A model generated the notes under the pieces. That model was not told the DNA's origin. It worked only from the letters and a program-made list of their open reading frames with translations, and ran no database searches. Of a stretch of DNA of 64,000 nucleotides, positions 13,341 through 25,236 are shown piece by piece. Position 1 is the first letter of the stretch; each line of letters starts with the position of its first letter. Origin of the DNA: Terebella lapidaria (lineage: Eukaryota; Annelida; Polychaeta; Terebellida; Terebellidae). Location: the NCBI GenBank assembly GCA_949152475.1, contig OX424570.1, positions 27,648,694 through 27,712,693 of the forward strand. The letters are read 5' to 3'. The translations under genes and the position numbers were made by a program.

Positions 13341-14081
13341 TTAGGGCCACGTAGAAAAAAATATTTGGGGAGTTTATCTCGACATATTATGACGTGTTAT
13401 GTGAATATCTTGTCATACAACATTTCTTAAGAATATATCGCGCGATGTTATCATGTCTCCTTCTATTGTCTCGTGTTATCATGTCGTCATATCTTCATAA
13501 CTCCATATCCTACATCTTGTCTTGTTATCCTATCACGCCAAATATCTCGTATTAGATCATGTTTCATTATGTAGTCTACATATCACGTCTTATCCCCTAT
13601 TACTATAAGATCATAATCGAAAATCGTGTTTGTGTTGCATATCGGTGCATGAGCATTTTTAAAACATCCATATTTGTCAAAAGAAGTGAATTGAGAGCTC
13701 AAATTGTAAATATCTTTATGATTCTCTACAAGTGTAATGCCGATAGGGGATAAGACGAGATGTTATGACGGGTTATGTCAACTGTATTTTATGAAGTGAT
13801 CCGATACCAGATATTTGGTGAGATATCTCTAGATACGACGAGATATATGACATGATAGTATGAGGACATAATACGACAGAATATCAAGACAAGATGTAGG
13901 ATGTGGAGATATGCTTGAGGTGGGAGATATCACGACATAATAAGACGAGATAATGAAATATGACGTGATGACATCCTGTGATATCTTCTTAAGACGTCAT
14001 ACTATGATGAGATATTCATCTAAGACGTCATATTATGTCGAGATATACTCCCCAAAATTGTTTTTTTTTTCGTGGCCCTAA
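13341..14081. mobile_element. TA-flanked MITE with ends TTAGGGCCACG
   Basis: TA at 13339-13340 and 14082-14083 flanks inverted termini TTAGGGCCACG and CGTGGCCCTAA. The arms continue inward as an A-rich run, TTTGGGGAGT and then TATCTCGACATA-TATGACGT. The 741-bp interior is made of degenerate copies of short motifs of the ATATCTCG/CGAGATAT and ATGACGT/ACGTCAT kind, in both orientations. There is no transposase. A TA duplication suggests the Tc1/mariner group, by inference. Confidence 0.78.
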
Positions 14082-15337
14082 TATTCTTCCGTACAATCAT
14101 ATCCAACAGAAAATAAAATTATTGTGTCCATGGATTGTTTTTATTTTTCTGCTGGGAATCACACACAGAGTACATGTACATATATAACTATACGTATAGC
14201 AACAGTATAGAACTACAAATTCATACAGTATAATCTTGAAATAGCCTCATGGGTCGGCTGCCAAGACTCACAGTGAGTCATCGACGCAAAACTACATGTA
14301 ATTTTGACCATATATGCCGAGGATCGTCCCAAATATACACTTGGTCTCTGATACACTAGTACATGTAGCTGGTGAAGTAGTGAGTTGTAGGGGGGTGGGG
14401 GGGGGGGGGGTCACTACATGCATAACTAAATGTGCACATGATCAAATGATGACATACGTGAATTCTCTTTTTCAATGTTCTTTTCTTTCAGCGCTTTGGA
14501 CTGTTTGGAGTATGTTACATATATATATAGAACGCTATATAATTTTTTCATAATAATAATGGAATAGGTTATGGGATATTAACAGCCTCTCTGTTTATGA
14601 CTCTGGCAGTGTTATTACGATTATCATGATTATAGGGTAACATTTACACAATACAAGTAGATAAATGGGGTTAATTTGATGTCTGTATCTGTGTTCTGGG
14701 TCATCTTAGTGCAACATAAAACTTGGGAAAAAAACTCGGCTCAATCATTCAAGTTCACTTAATCTACAAATTGTACCCGAAGTTATCTCTAGATTGTTTA
14801 TTGTTTAAAGAAATCACTGTCTCAGTCAGGTTCAATAATAGTGGTTTATTCAGTGTATGTATGTTATCATGTATTCATGTTATCACTGATATGACAGACT
14901 CAGTGCAGTGATATGACATTCTCTACTCGTGTAATCGAGAGTTCACGTTCTGATCCACACTCCAGTCATGTTTGATGTCTTCCTGTGAAGATCAAATCAA
15001 AAACGCTCCTTCGCATAACTCAAGAATTCCATAAATACCAATGCGTAGCACACACAAACACGTAGACATTCTGTTCTATATTCTACAGCCTCAAGTGTCT
15101 CACAAACCATGAATCCACGTACATGTTATCAACGTTCGCGAGTCGCGACAGCCTTTGACATCGTCTAAATCATCTAACACTTGAAGACAGTTCAACTTCC
15201 AGTATGGCGATTATTAGAATTTTGTTTGCAGAAGTATGAAACAACAAAATTAGCAGCATATCTTATATACATTTTACACTAATACAATACACAAAATTTT
15301 GACAAAGTGAGTTTTTGTGTACATTATGCATTTGCAT

Positions 15338-15362
15338 ATATATATATATATATATATATACC
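15338..15362. repeat. (TA)n microsatellite
   Basis: An uninterrupted TA dinucleotide run directly abuts the left end of the MITE at 15365, compatible with insertion into or expansion at TA targets. Confidence 0.9.
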
Positions 15363-15364
15363 AT

Positions 15365-15615
15365 ATTGGTCCTAATAGTGGCATGTTCCCTAATAGTAGC
15401 AGGCCCCCATCTTTTCACCGAAAATGTTCGCTTTTTGTAACCTTTTAATTCACTTCATATCTTTGTAATAAAATCATGGAGTGTTCCATTCCACATATTT
15501 AGGTTATTGGAATCATAATAAAGGGGACTGAAGGTTATCGATATATTATTCAGTAAATTTTTGAAATTTGACCTCAAGTCTTGCTTTGGCACGCCGTGCT
15601 ACTATTAGGACCAAT
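15365..15615 (-). mobile_element. MITE family A copy 1 (ends ATTGGTCCTAATAGT)
   Basis: The inverted termini are ATTGGTCCTAATAGTGGC and GCTACTATTAGGACCAAT. The interior is shared, in the opposite orientation, with the copy at 46270-46586: both carry a GCCAAAGC stretch next to a terminus, a 'gaggtcaaatttg' block and a 'tatgaagtgaatta' block. Two independent copies sharing both ends and interior establish this as a real repeat family. The target duplication is unclear and no protein is encoded. Confidence 0.85.
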
Positions 15616-17058
15616 TCGATAATCGTTTGATTTGTAATATCCTTCTACCTGCATTTATGATAAAGTTGAAGAACTAAGGTTGTTAAACTGAGAAGTTCGT
15701 AATGTGAATGCACTTTGCTACAAATGACCTAGTTGACGCACTGAATGGCAGCGCTGCATCTTCAATTGTGCTGGATTGAAGTGAAGAAAGCGCAGAGACC
15801 TTGAATCATAAAACTGAAGTGCAGGTCGGAGACATTGGTCCAAAGAAAGTTTCCATGGAGTGCACACATTGAACTGTGCTGGTGTAAGGAGGCGCCGCTT
15901 GCATTAGAACATCACACATGAGGAATGGTCGCTAGAATCGACTTCACCAATATTATTACATACATTGTACATATACTGTAGAATGAGAGTAAATGGCTGA
16001 TTAATTTTGTGAATCTCCTACATATGAAATCATGTAATTCGTGGATCTTTCCTTAGATCTGAGACTACAGCCCTGTAAAGAACTTGAGGAGACAGGTGAT
16101 TGGGCGCTGATCAGGCCAATATCCCACAATGCCTGACACAGGTCTCCAGGTGCAGAGATTATTACCCTGTAGAAGTGTGAGGTTATCAGGGGAGATGGCT
16201 ACTCTGAATCCTAGAGAAAAGTAACACTTCTACTGGTCTCTCGCATCAAAGGACGTCAAGGTGAAAGTGCATGTTCCTTACAAACCCTGAGAAAACAGGC
16301 AGTGACAGACTCTGACGCTAGAAGTGAATCATCAGACTCCGCCTTAGATCAACATACACGACCAATTACCGGTTCCCGGGAAATCAGCCCTGTTATGTCA
16401 CCACACACACATCATGCACATATCTCAGTCCATGTACCTGCGCCTGGGCAGCGTGCTAATTGGCTGTAGACTATTGCACCCCAGGGGCATGGGATGAGCT
16501 AATTGGTCTCCGGATAGTGATCGGTCGGTTCCTCACACCTTACATCTCATCCTCATGTCAAAGGACAAAAAGCATTACAAATCTTCATACTAACATCAAG
16601 CTACATAACACACACCATACGTATACCGCTCAGACCTCCTGCCCAGCAGCCATGACTGCATCTGATCACTGCTCAATTTATTTGATAACAATAGAAAAAG
16701 TCAGAAATAATGAGAGAGGTCTGGTAGCACTTGCCTAATATACCATTAATATTTTGATAGTTGCCTTTGGATAACACCAGCAGTACTTACATATAGTCAA
16801 CCTTATTGTATATGCCAAGTATTATCATGTTAATGTATTTCTGATAACAGCTGAAGCTATTCTGAAGCTGGGGGTACATCAGGGCATATCACAGAGTAGA
16901 CCCGGAGATTGTAGATCCTGCGGGCTGGCAGGTGTCTGTCTGTCTGTCCCCAAGGGCAGGTGCTGAACCTGGACCTGGAGATGGGATTCTCCCTGTACCA
17001 GGCAAACGTGGAATCGGCCAATCGGGGGCAAACAGGGCAATGAATTGAACCCTGAACC

Positions 17059-17115
17059 TTGATTTAAACTTTCAATAACTTAAGTACATCAAATAATTGG
17101 CTGGAATCTTGTTTT
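17059..17115 (+). repeat. Dispersed 55-bp repeat, copy 1
   Basis: This stretch is nearly identical to 19368-19424 (sharing ttaagtacatcaaataattg and ggctggaatcttgtttt), in the same orientation and 2.3 kb apart within the KLF intron. The flanks do not match, so it is a short dispersed repeat or the remnant of a larger element. Confidence 0.75.
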
Positions 17116-19367
17116 ATGACCCATGCAATAGGACATGCAATAATGATATAAATGGAGTGGATAATGACTTGAATTCAACATCTCAGATCTCCTAATTACA
17201 TAGCCCTACCTCACATGTAGGGCGACCGGTGCATGTACACATAAGCTCGCTTTATGACATTGCACAACAGAAAACTGGCGAATGTAGAGATGTAGTTTGC
17301 TCTACGACTGTGGAGAAATATGTAAATAAATATTGACTGCATGCTTTCAGAAACTCATAAGAGAGCTCTCTTATCGGTTCCTGATGCTTTGATATCAAGG
17401 AGCTGATTATTACCGGTAATACATGAATGTCTCATCTCAAAATGTACCATGAACTTGTACAAGTCCTCTGAAGAATGCTCGGATCATGGGATCTGCATGT
17501 GACAGTTACATGTACAGATTACTCATGTCACTCGTACGGCTTAGTACATATAGCGAACAATGTTAATCAGGACACAATAATAGGTGTAACTTAGATGTCA
17601 AGGCAGTTTGAGACACTCGACAAATTTATCTCTGAGAGTGTTCAATCTTCTTACTCCCTCGCCCCCCTGCCCCCCACCCCCCCACCCCCCCACCCCATTC
17701 CACTCACATCACCACTTCGGCCCCCGACACACACTAAAACTACACGTATGCCAGGTAACTTGTCAGAGGCGAGCAAAAATAAGTGTTTGACGTCAACCAC
17801 AGTAAAATATCACAGGTTTGTTTATATATCTATTTTTAATGCAAACGAACTACTTGGATTGGCCATGAAAGTGTTCCTACACACAAGAGAAGTGACTAGT
17901 GATTGTTTGGCGCGGTGCTCTTCTGCGGTTTTCTCCAAGTGTCTCTCATCAACCACACCTCAATTTCTGTTACATAAAAAATTAAAAATTACGAGAATAT
18001 TTGACCTGCATCCCACGCGAACAGAAAACATCTACATGTTAATGTGTCCGTGAAGTGCCTGTGTTTTATTCTGAGTTTGCATATTGGCAGAATCCACACC
18101 TTGCTTTCCGACTAATAAAATCAGTGAATAGTCGCTTGAGAAATACACGTACTAGTACATATACATGCATTGAAACATACAATTCTACAGGTACCAAGAA
18201 ATGAGTCCTTTCATTCCCACCTGGCTTTCCAGGAACTTCTATCAAACACAACCTATCAGGGAGGAGTGGTACGGTTCTTCCGTTCTTGTCTTCTTCGGGT
18301 CTTTTTCATCATGTTCAATGCATTTAATATTTTCGATATTGGTAAAAAAAGGACTCTAATTGTATGCTATGTAATTAGATCTGGGATGGTGGATTCAAAT
18401 CATTTTCCACTCCATTTATATCATTATTGCATGTCCTATTGCATGGGTCATAGTGAAATATAATACAAATATTGACCTTTGTGGAGGTGAATACTTGTAC
18501 AATGTTATCTTATAAATGAATACAAATTGTAAATTTTAAAAGAAGAAATGACGATGTCAAGAACAGTGCACTGCGATATTTGTAATTCTTGTTCCTGATG
18601 TCTTGTTCTGATTATTAATCACACCCTCTGACAGTTTAGCTCTGCCCACAGTGGCCAGGCGTGGTGTTGACATGGACAGGACATGTTTATCACCGGCTCG
18701 GACGGTTCTGACTCACACTCGCTCAGGTGATTTTGCCTGATGACGCAGGTTTTCTCACTGTTGATCCCCGTTGTGTAAGGACGGAACATTTCCTATCTTA
18801 CTTCTCTCGTCTACACATAACTTTCCTTTGGATCATGCTGATTCTACTTTACAGGGAAGTGCATTTTTGCCAGTGTTTTTTTTTTACTTTCCTCAGGCAA
18901 TAAATTTTCAGTTTGTTATGTAACGGTATTCATTCCCATGGATTAGGTAACACATCGTGAAGGTATCCACCCTTCTCACATTTACTTCTGCGTGATACAC
19001 AAATTTTGTGTAGTCACGTCATCCAACCGGGTCTCTCCCCCTCCTACCCATTCCCACCCCCCCCCCCCCCACCCCCATCCATTATTACCTGGGCAGCCCT
19101 TATCTGATATCCAGCCACTATCGCACTGTTGTACAGCAATAATATTTCCTTTCCGCAGTCTGTCTGTGTGTCATCATCCCTATCTTACCTCAGCTCCCAT
19201 AAACCATAAATACACACACACAGACGGATATACGTCAGACAACCTTCCTGGATAGATATTGTATGATATCATTTCAACTGTACATAACATGCAAACAATT
19301 AGCAAAATATGCCTAATGCACTTTAGTTTATACAATGTGTATTCCTTATGCTTTTAAAGATTCCTTG

Positions 19368-19424
19368 GATTTAAACTTTCAATATCTTAAGTACATCAAA
19401 TAATTGGCTGGAATCTTGTTTTTT
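19368..19424 (+). repeat. Dispersed 55-bp repeat, copy 2
   Basis: Partner of 17059-17115. It is followed at once by an imperfect hairpin (AAACTGATAGT ... ACTATCAGTTT, about 19428-19475). Confidence 0.75.
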
Positions 19425-21997
19425 ACCAAACTGATAGTGATGAAATAATTTATTTTGATTAAGACTATCAGTTTTCTATACAATGTCATATAATGCCGAC
19501 TGTATTCCAAGCAATACTGCTTATACAATCCTGCGACCTTTCGTTATTTATTCCCTATAGATCAGCCTGCCTCGATTCCCGAACCATCAGTAATCCAATA
19601 GTGCAGAAGCCAGCATACTTTTTGTGGCATTTCCAGTGTTGATTCACATCCATGAACTAGAACATACAGCAGCAAACAAACCAGGAATCAGCATTTTTAT
19701 GGCTATCTTCAGCAATCAAATGCCAATTTTTTGTGAATTCATTGGCAAAATCTGCTTATTTTAGAATTCATCTTCTTCAGCATAAAAAACTCTGACCACA
19801 GCTTCCTGGTCTGGAGGCAGTTTTAATAACGAGTATTTTTTTTGCACGAAAACAACATCTTCATAAATCTCGAACCTATTCTATTTACCAGAATCGATCG
19901 TTAACATAACAGACCGAGATTAATATTTTGCCTTGACTCTGCCACTTTTCAATGTTTCTGGCTTCAATCTGTAATTTACATGTACTGCTGGGTGAGTGTG
20001 TGTGTACAATGTATGCGTGTGTGTATGTGTGTGTCTGGGGGGGGGGGGGGGGGGGATATGAATATAATATGTTGCTTGCCAGGAAACTTTGGGCATCAAA
20101 TATGAAGTACAAGTTAGTCAGTGTGCTGTAACTTCAGACGACCAGCAAAGATTACAAGGTCTTTCATGTGTATTTTATGAGCAGAAAGAAGTCTGGTTAT
20201 ATTTCTATGAATATATTTTTTATATATTTTATACAATTCCCTCATAAAATATACAAACATCAAAAATATTTTCAGACATATATCAAATGGCATACATCAG
20301 CAAAAACAGTCTTTTATCCACTATATTGAAAGATACAACACAATCTGCTATTGTATGGTCTCAAAGAAGAGGCAGAGGAAAAAGAACCCTGGATACGTTG
20401 ATGGCCAAACTTCGCTACTTGTGGGGTAAAACTGCTATAGAACTGGACGCTGGCAAACTGTAACTGTCCAAAACACATTAGAGTACCGGCCACAGATCAT
20501 TGGAGGGAGATGGTTTACGGCAAGCACAAAAATCTAAACACGAGGCCGGTCTGGAATGTTTTAAAGTGCCACGGGTCAAGTCCTCCATTCTCTCTGTGCT
20601 GTGCTGTATCCCTTTGAAATACATCCCATCCACGGACAGTGCATTCTGCCCTTGTGGCTTCAGGAAGGGCAGTGTTAGGCGGAGGGTGGGGGTATTTAGG
20701 GGACTATGATACACATGCCGAGGTACCATCATAGATCTGTAAACATGGCAGGAGTATTTCAGACTATGATAGTTAGACCATTAACACAAGTGTGGGCTGA
20801 TAATGACTGAGCCAGATACCAAATAGATACAGTTCTGTATGGAATGTTGTCACTGACTACATGTACCAATGCTGGTCACTGCTGGGGCTATTGTGCCATA
20901 TCACTCATTACCATAGCAACCGGGTAGTTTAAAAGCCTGGGGTTTACAATGGGAAACGGGAACAGTTCATTGATTGTCATGGCAACGTGGCTGATTAGGC
21001 AAGCAATTAGTAGATTTCAAAACATAACTTCAACAATTGCCATCCTTTTTGTCAATAATGATAAAATATATCTTAACATGTGCATCAAACTTTTTATTTG
21101 ATTCCCATGAACTTTTCAATGCCTTCATGTTTGACTTCCTGTTATCTTACACAATCTTTATAGACAGCTGTAAAAACTCCTCACATAAAACAAACATTCC
21201 AATAATGCAATCCATCCCATTACTTGTAACCCAACTAATGGACATTCCTTCATGCCAAATATGGAAAATTATGAATATTATTACCAATATCAATAACCAT
21301 AACTTCACCGATTATTCATTTATGACACAGCAAAAATAACTGCACGAATCAGGAGATAACATTTCTTATGATGCTGATGTAGAGGAGATTGTAGGAATAA
21401 AGGTGCATACACACAAGGCCATTTGACAATAGAATAGAGTGCACTGAAACCTGGTAAAGTAGACAACATCGATAAGCAAATATTTAGTGACGACAATCGC
21501 TGTATGACTCATTCCGTGTGAATCTCAGTCTGTACGTAACGACTGAATCATACGACCGTCTGAAACCTACCTGGCCTAGCTATAATACCATCATGTTCTA
21601 AGTACATGAACATGTGCCTTCATTCAATCATGTTTATGTCCTTAAAAGGTTTGCAAGATTTGAATGTATCAGTATAATATTATGGTGGTGTATTATTTGG
21701 TTAATGGGATCACCGAAGTGATGGGTTTATCATTATCATTTTTAGCCAAATATTTAAAAAAACATCTTACAGCAACTTATATCTGAACCATTAGACTCAT
21801 AGGTTTATTTATTTGAAATATGATGAAAGTAATTTATAAATGACATACATGATGATTGATAAAGTCAGATGACAAAATATCCCAAACATGAAGAAAGTAG
21901 TTTGTACATGAAATGTAATAATATCAGATCTGTGATATTTATGCCGTTAATTACATGATGGTAATTAACACTATACGAGACTGTTTCAGGAGCCTAC

Positions 21998-22099
21998 CTG
22001 TTGCCATCTGTCCTCCAGTGAGGCCTGAGATGAGAAGTAGCCAGTGTCATGTACAACCTGCAGCTCCCGGAAAATATTACCGCTCGGAAGGAACGACAT
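21998..22099 (-). CDS. KLF6/7: KLF6/7-type transcription factor, coding exon 1 (start)
   Basis: ATG at 22099 opens 34 codons ending in W-Q-Q before donor GTAGGC (phase 0). The peptide contains [15 protein letters not shown] and S-L-E-D-R-W-Q-Q. This is the N-terminal signature of KLF6 and KLF7 (I-F-Q-E-L-Q-x-V-H-x-T-G-Y-F-S-A ... W-Q-Q), which sets this pair apart from other KLFs. It joins in phase to the exon at 6102-6738. A longer minus-strand frame covering the same bases (to 22266) is in another frame and is a shadow. The start is chosen because it reproduces the conserved family N-terminus and length. Confidence 0.92.
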
Positions 22100-22790
22100 G
22101 ATTTCTGTTTGATTATTTTATATTGTGTATTCCAAAGTGATGCAGAAAGTACTATCTTTGTATTAGATTGAGTGTCATGCTTGTGTTCATGTATAGAATC
22201 CGTCAGCAATCCAAATCCCAAGAGAATATATCCCAGGTTTAGGCGGTGAAAGTGTAGATGTCTCACAGCGGGCCATTTTGGCTTAAACCCAAGTGCAAGT
22301 CCAGCAACAGGATGGTGACATTTCGCCTACTGTCATATTTCGGCCGACTGTCAAACTGTCCAACTTCATTTTACACAACGCCGTTTGAGCACAACTCTAC
22401 AATAATCCAGCCATGCCAACACAAGACATTAATCTCTCCGTGTGTGTGATTGTGAAAAGTGAAGCTCGCTATATTTTGAGCAGTTCCCGTGGGACCGAGC
22501 TGGTATCATTTTGTCACCTTTCCAGTTATCATGTTCGTACTCTCGCCAGCAGTTTCATTTATTAGCATACTTTCTCTCGACCCAGTTCGCCTCCGCCAGC
22601 CAATCAAATCAGCGGATTCTGGTGAGGAATGTCAAATATTTCGGTCGATCACTTGCGGCGAACTTCGTCCTTGTTTTCCAGCAGTCTCATTGGCTTAGAG
22701 CTCATCTTGAATATTCATAGAGGTCCGGACCAATGATTATAAACATTGCCACGTGTTACACGTGGCGGGCACTTGTTCCAAGCACCTGCC
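22100..22790 (-). promoter_or_regulatory. Probable KLF6/7 5' UTR and promoter region
   Basis: Immediately upstream of the KLF start codon (minus strand) the sequence is less AT-rich than the intron. It contains CCAAT-box cores on either strand (ATTGGCT near 22689, CCAATG near 22731, CCAATCAAAT near 22600) and a TTTATAAT stretch near 22735-22742. A double E-box palindrome lies at its distal end. The transcription start cannot be placed without transcript data. Confidence 0.5.
22748..22766. promoter_or_regulatory. Palindromic double E-box (two CACGTG)
   Basis: GCCACGTGT-T-ACACGTGGC is a perfect palindrome around one central base and contains two CACGTG class B E-boxes, about 650 bp upstream of the KLF ATG. 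CACGTG is bound by bHLH-ZIP factors (USF, MYC/MAX, MITF/TFE families). Use here is inferred from position and symmetry. Confidence 0.5.
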
Positions 22791-22919
22791 TATCGACGGA
22801 ACGTCCAAATGAAGACGTTAAATATTTGCGTTCGACACGAGATTTTGTGAAAATAACAAGCAGCGTTCCAAGAAATATTACAGATTTTAAATTTCGGAAT
22901 GTCGATGGGCAGTGAGTTG

Positions 22920-24201
22920 TGCCATATAATATTGACCAGTTTATTTCATGAAAGGCTCGCCTTGCAAGAATCATCACGGATCGATCATCTATTAGATACG
23001 TTATGACTGATCATAATGCTCTTTAAAAATGTTGGGAGAAAGTAAGTGTATGCACAACTCTTACCGTGCACAGCGCTGTATTGAGTGCATAAATTTTAGT
23101 AAATACAAATCTTGATGTGGCAGTACTAATATTACAGCATTACTAGTACTACAAATCGCTTACAAAGTTTTGTAAATGGTCATCATTGAAATTTTGACCG
23201 TGTTTTTTTAATTTAGCCTATGGACTTATTTTGTCCCTTCCTCCCAACACTATTTGCAACGATACATGGACAACACTTTACATATGTTTTATATGTTTAT
23301 TTCGGATATGTAAATATCACATTCAGTTATAGGACTCCATACATGTACATTTATGATGTAAATAAAATAAATATGTAAATAAATAAATGAAATATACACT
23401 GCACTAACATCACTGCATGATCACAGTCAAACAGACACCGAAGATTGTTCATACAAAAACAGGAAAAAAAACATACCAATATAATGGTATAAACTACCCA
23501 ACTGTTATAGACATAGTTCCTCCAATGAAACATGCAAGAAGTTCAGATTTAGTAAAAGGGGATTCCACAAAACACTAGACACTACACATAAAATGAATAC
23601 TGGAAAGCAGTTTTGGCAAAAGGATTATTTGTCTTCGTAAGTATATTTTCACCTCATCATCGCAATCAGACATAATCGTGGGACGTGGGCCGAACAAAAT
23701 ACACTAGAAAAGCTGATCCGTTGCAGCAAATATGGATAGGATGTGTCTGACTATCTGGATTTACTTGCCAAACATACTGAAGATAAAACACAACTAGTGA
23801 GCTATTTTAGTTTACTGAATGGCGCAAATATGAGTGAGAAAAGTGTTATTTTAATACTGTTGAATTATTGGCTGGCCAAGACCATTTATTGCATTGAATT
23901 ACTCCCAAGTCTGTCGATAGCAGCCCACTTCACCACTGACTCTGGTAATCTATGCTCTGAAATGATAACATACAAACGAGATTCAACCCCTCATTATGGA
24001 CTTCTGGATTTATAATGAAAGAAATTAATGAAATTATAAAAATATCAAATAAAATAATAATGCAATTTTATAGTGCTCCACTACGAATAGTAATCATTAA
24101 ACTGAAGATAATGAAATCTGCACAGTATATATTTATACTTGTATGTAAGTGTCAGTAAACCGCATCAATGTGTCATATATAGCCGAAGGGGAGAAATTTA
24201 C
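22920..24201. other. AT-rich region with possible last exon of the small coiled-coil gene
   Basis: The next exon of the minus-strand gene at 24202-24943 should lie here. Two acceptor-like sites in usable phase 0 each give only a few residues before a stop: one near 24114 (ACTGTGCAG, then six codons and TAA) and one near 23603 (TTTCCAG, then five codons and TAG). AATAAA on the minus strand near 23890 would fit the first. Neither can be chosen from sequence alone. Plus-strand frames here look like noise. Confidence 0.35.
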
Positions 24202-24271
24202 CGTGTATCGGTTGCGGAGTTTTGCGGAGTAATCCTGAGCTGACTGACGACGGTGAGCTTCTCTCCGCTCT
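24202..24271 (-). CDS. Small charged coiled-coil protein, exon 3
   Basis: After acceptor TCTCGCAG this 70-nt exon completes a split Arg codon and adds residues 75-98 (Glu/Arg/Gln-rich, ending L-R-N-R-Y-T) before donor GTAAAT in phase 0. It has the same charged helical character as exons 1-2. The three exons fit in phase and have good splice sites, which is hard to get by chance. Confidence 0.72.
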
Positions 24272-24537
24272 CTGCGAGACAAATTCAAAGAATAATTTGA
24301 CTGAAATCCACACTGGACCTATCAATAATATCTGCCAGATATACACCTGTAGGATTCAACAACCATTTATGATCATAATTATGCATACATTTGATGAATC
24401 TGTTGATTGTGTTGAATTTCACATTGTTGATTTTTACGATTCATTATGATGATTATACATGTTTCCTCACAAATAGATACATATAATCCAAAAGGAAGTT
24501 ATTGACTGTAACAGAATGCAAGCTTGTACTGTATTAC

Positions 24538-24671
24538 CTGTCGACATCGTAAGAACTCTGCTGGCCAAGTCGACGCTGAACCTCACAGTCATAGGAGTGG
24601 TGCGTAGTGGACTGGATACGACCTGTGGCAATGTCTAACTTTCTCTGTCGCTCCCTCTCCTCTTCTGCCTC
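24538..24671 (-). CDS. Small charged coiled-coil protein, exon 2
   Basis: The acceptor TTTGTGCAG is followed by E-A-E-E-E-R-E-R-Q-R-K-L-D-I-A-T-G-R-I-Q and on to Y-D-V-D plus two bases of a split Arg codon. The donor is GTAATA. The 134-nt exon encodes residues 31-74: first a charged helix, then a stretch with S-T-T-H-H-S-Y-D-C. Confidence 0.75.
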
Positions 24672-24853
24672 CTGCACAAACAGCAGTTAATATGGACATA
24701 TCTAAAGTTCTGGAATGTATTCGGTGACTGTTTGATTTAAGTGTTATGTACTTGAATCATATACACCCAGATAATTATATAATAACTCTGTCAAAAGTTC
24801 ATCGGGCTAGCTGGATTTATACAATGTACTCAAAATGACACAGCTTTGTTTAC

Positions 24854-24943
24854 CTGCGCTTGCTTCTGCATGTAAGCCTTGCGTAAGTACACACGCTCTC
24901 TTCGCCTGGCTTCGTCATGTTCAGCGATACCGGAGGCAGCCAT
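24854..24943 (-). CDS. Small charged coiled-coil protein, exon 1 (unrecognised)
   Basis: ATG at 24943 opens 30 codons starting M-A-A-S-G-I-A-E-H-D-E-A-R-R-R-E-R and ending K-Q-A-Q at donor GTAAAC (phase 0). Together the three exons give at least 98 residues, very rich in Arg, Glu and Gln. There is no signal peptide or membrane segment, and a coiled coil is likely over residues 9-48. I do not recognise the family. Small proteins of this type include ciliary microtubule-associated proteins, but that is only a guess. The gene lies upstream of KLF on the same strand, about 2 kb from the KLF promoter. Confidence 0.72.
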
Positions 24944-25236
24944 TCTGGGTCAACTGAAAACAGCATAAATATGATATCCAATGTAATTTTTTAAACTCAA
25001 CATACCAATACAGTAACTATAGGTCGGAACAACTGTGCAGTATGGCTATATCCAAAAGCCACTAGGTCTACCGTACACAGTACAAACCAGCAAAATTAAA
25101 ATCACGCCAATTAACCGAGTAGGGCCTACTAACAACAATTACATGTACGCATTTCAGTAAGAGAGAAAGAAAAGTCTAGACATGATCAGATGATTTGCTG
25201 TACAAAAACATGATTCTGATTCGGCAATGAATCGAA

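Larger units (their letters stand above)
6739..21997 (-). other. KLF6/7 intron 1 (15.3 kb)
   Basis: The intron is bounded on the minus strand by donor GTAGGC after exon 1 and acceptor CACAG before exon 2, both phase 0. I found no coding sequence inside. It contains two MITEs (13341-14081, 15365-15615), a TA microsatellite, a dispersed 55-bp repeat and several G/C homopolymer tracts (near 9368-9420, 9745-9760, 10330-10358, 11011-11030, 14390-14410, 17660-17695, 19055-19070, 20038-20055). Long first introns are common in KLF6/7 genes and may hold enhancers, but no specific enhancer can be claimed from sequence alone. Confidence 0.85.
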
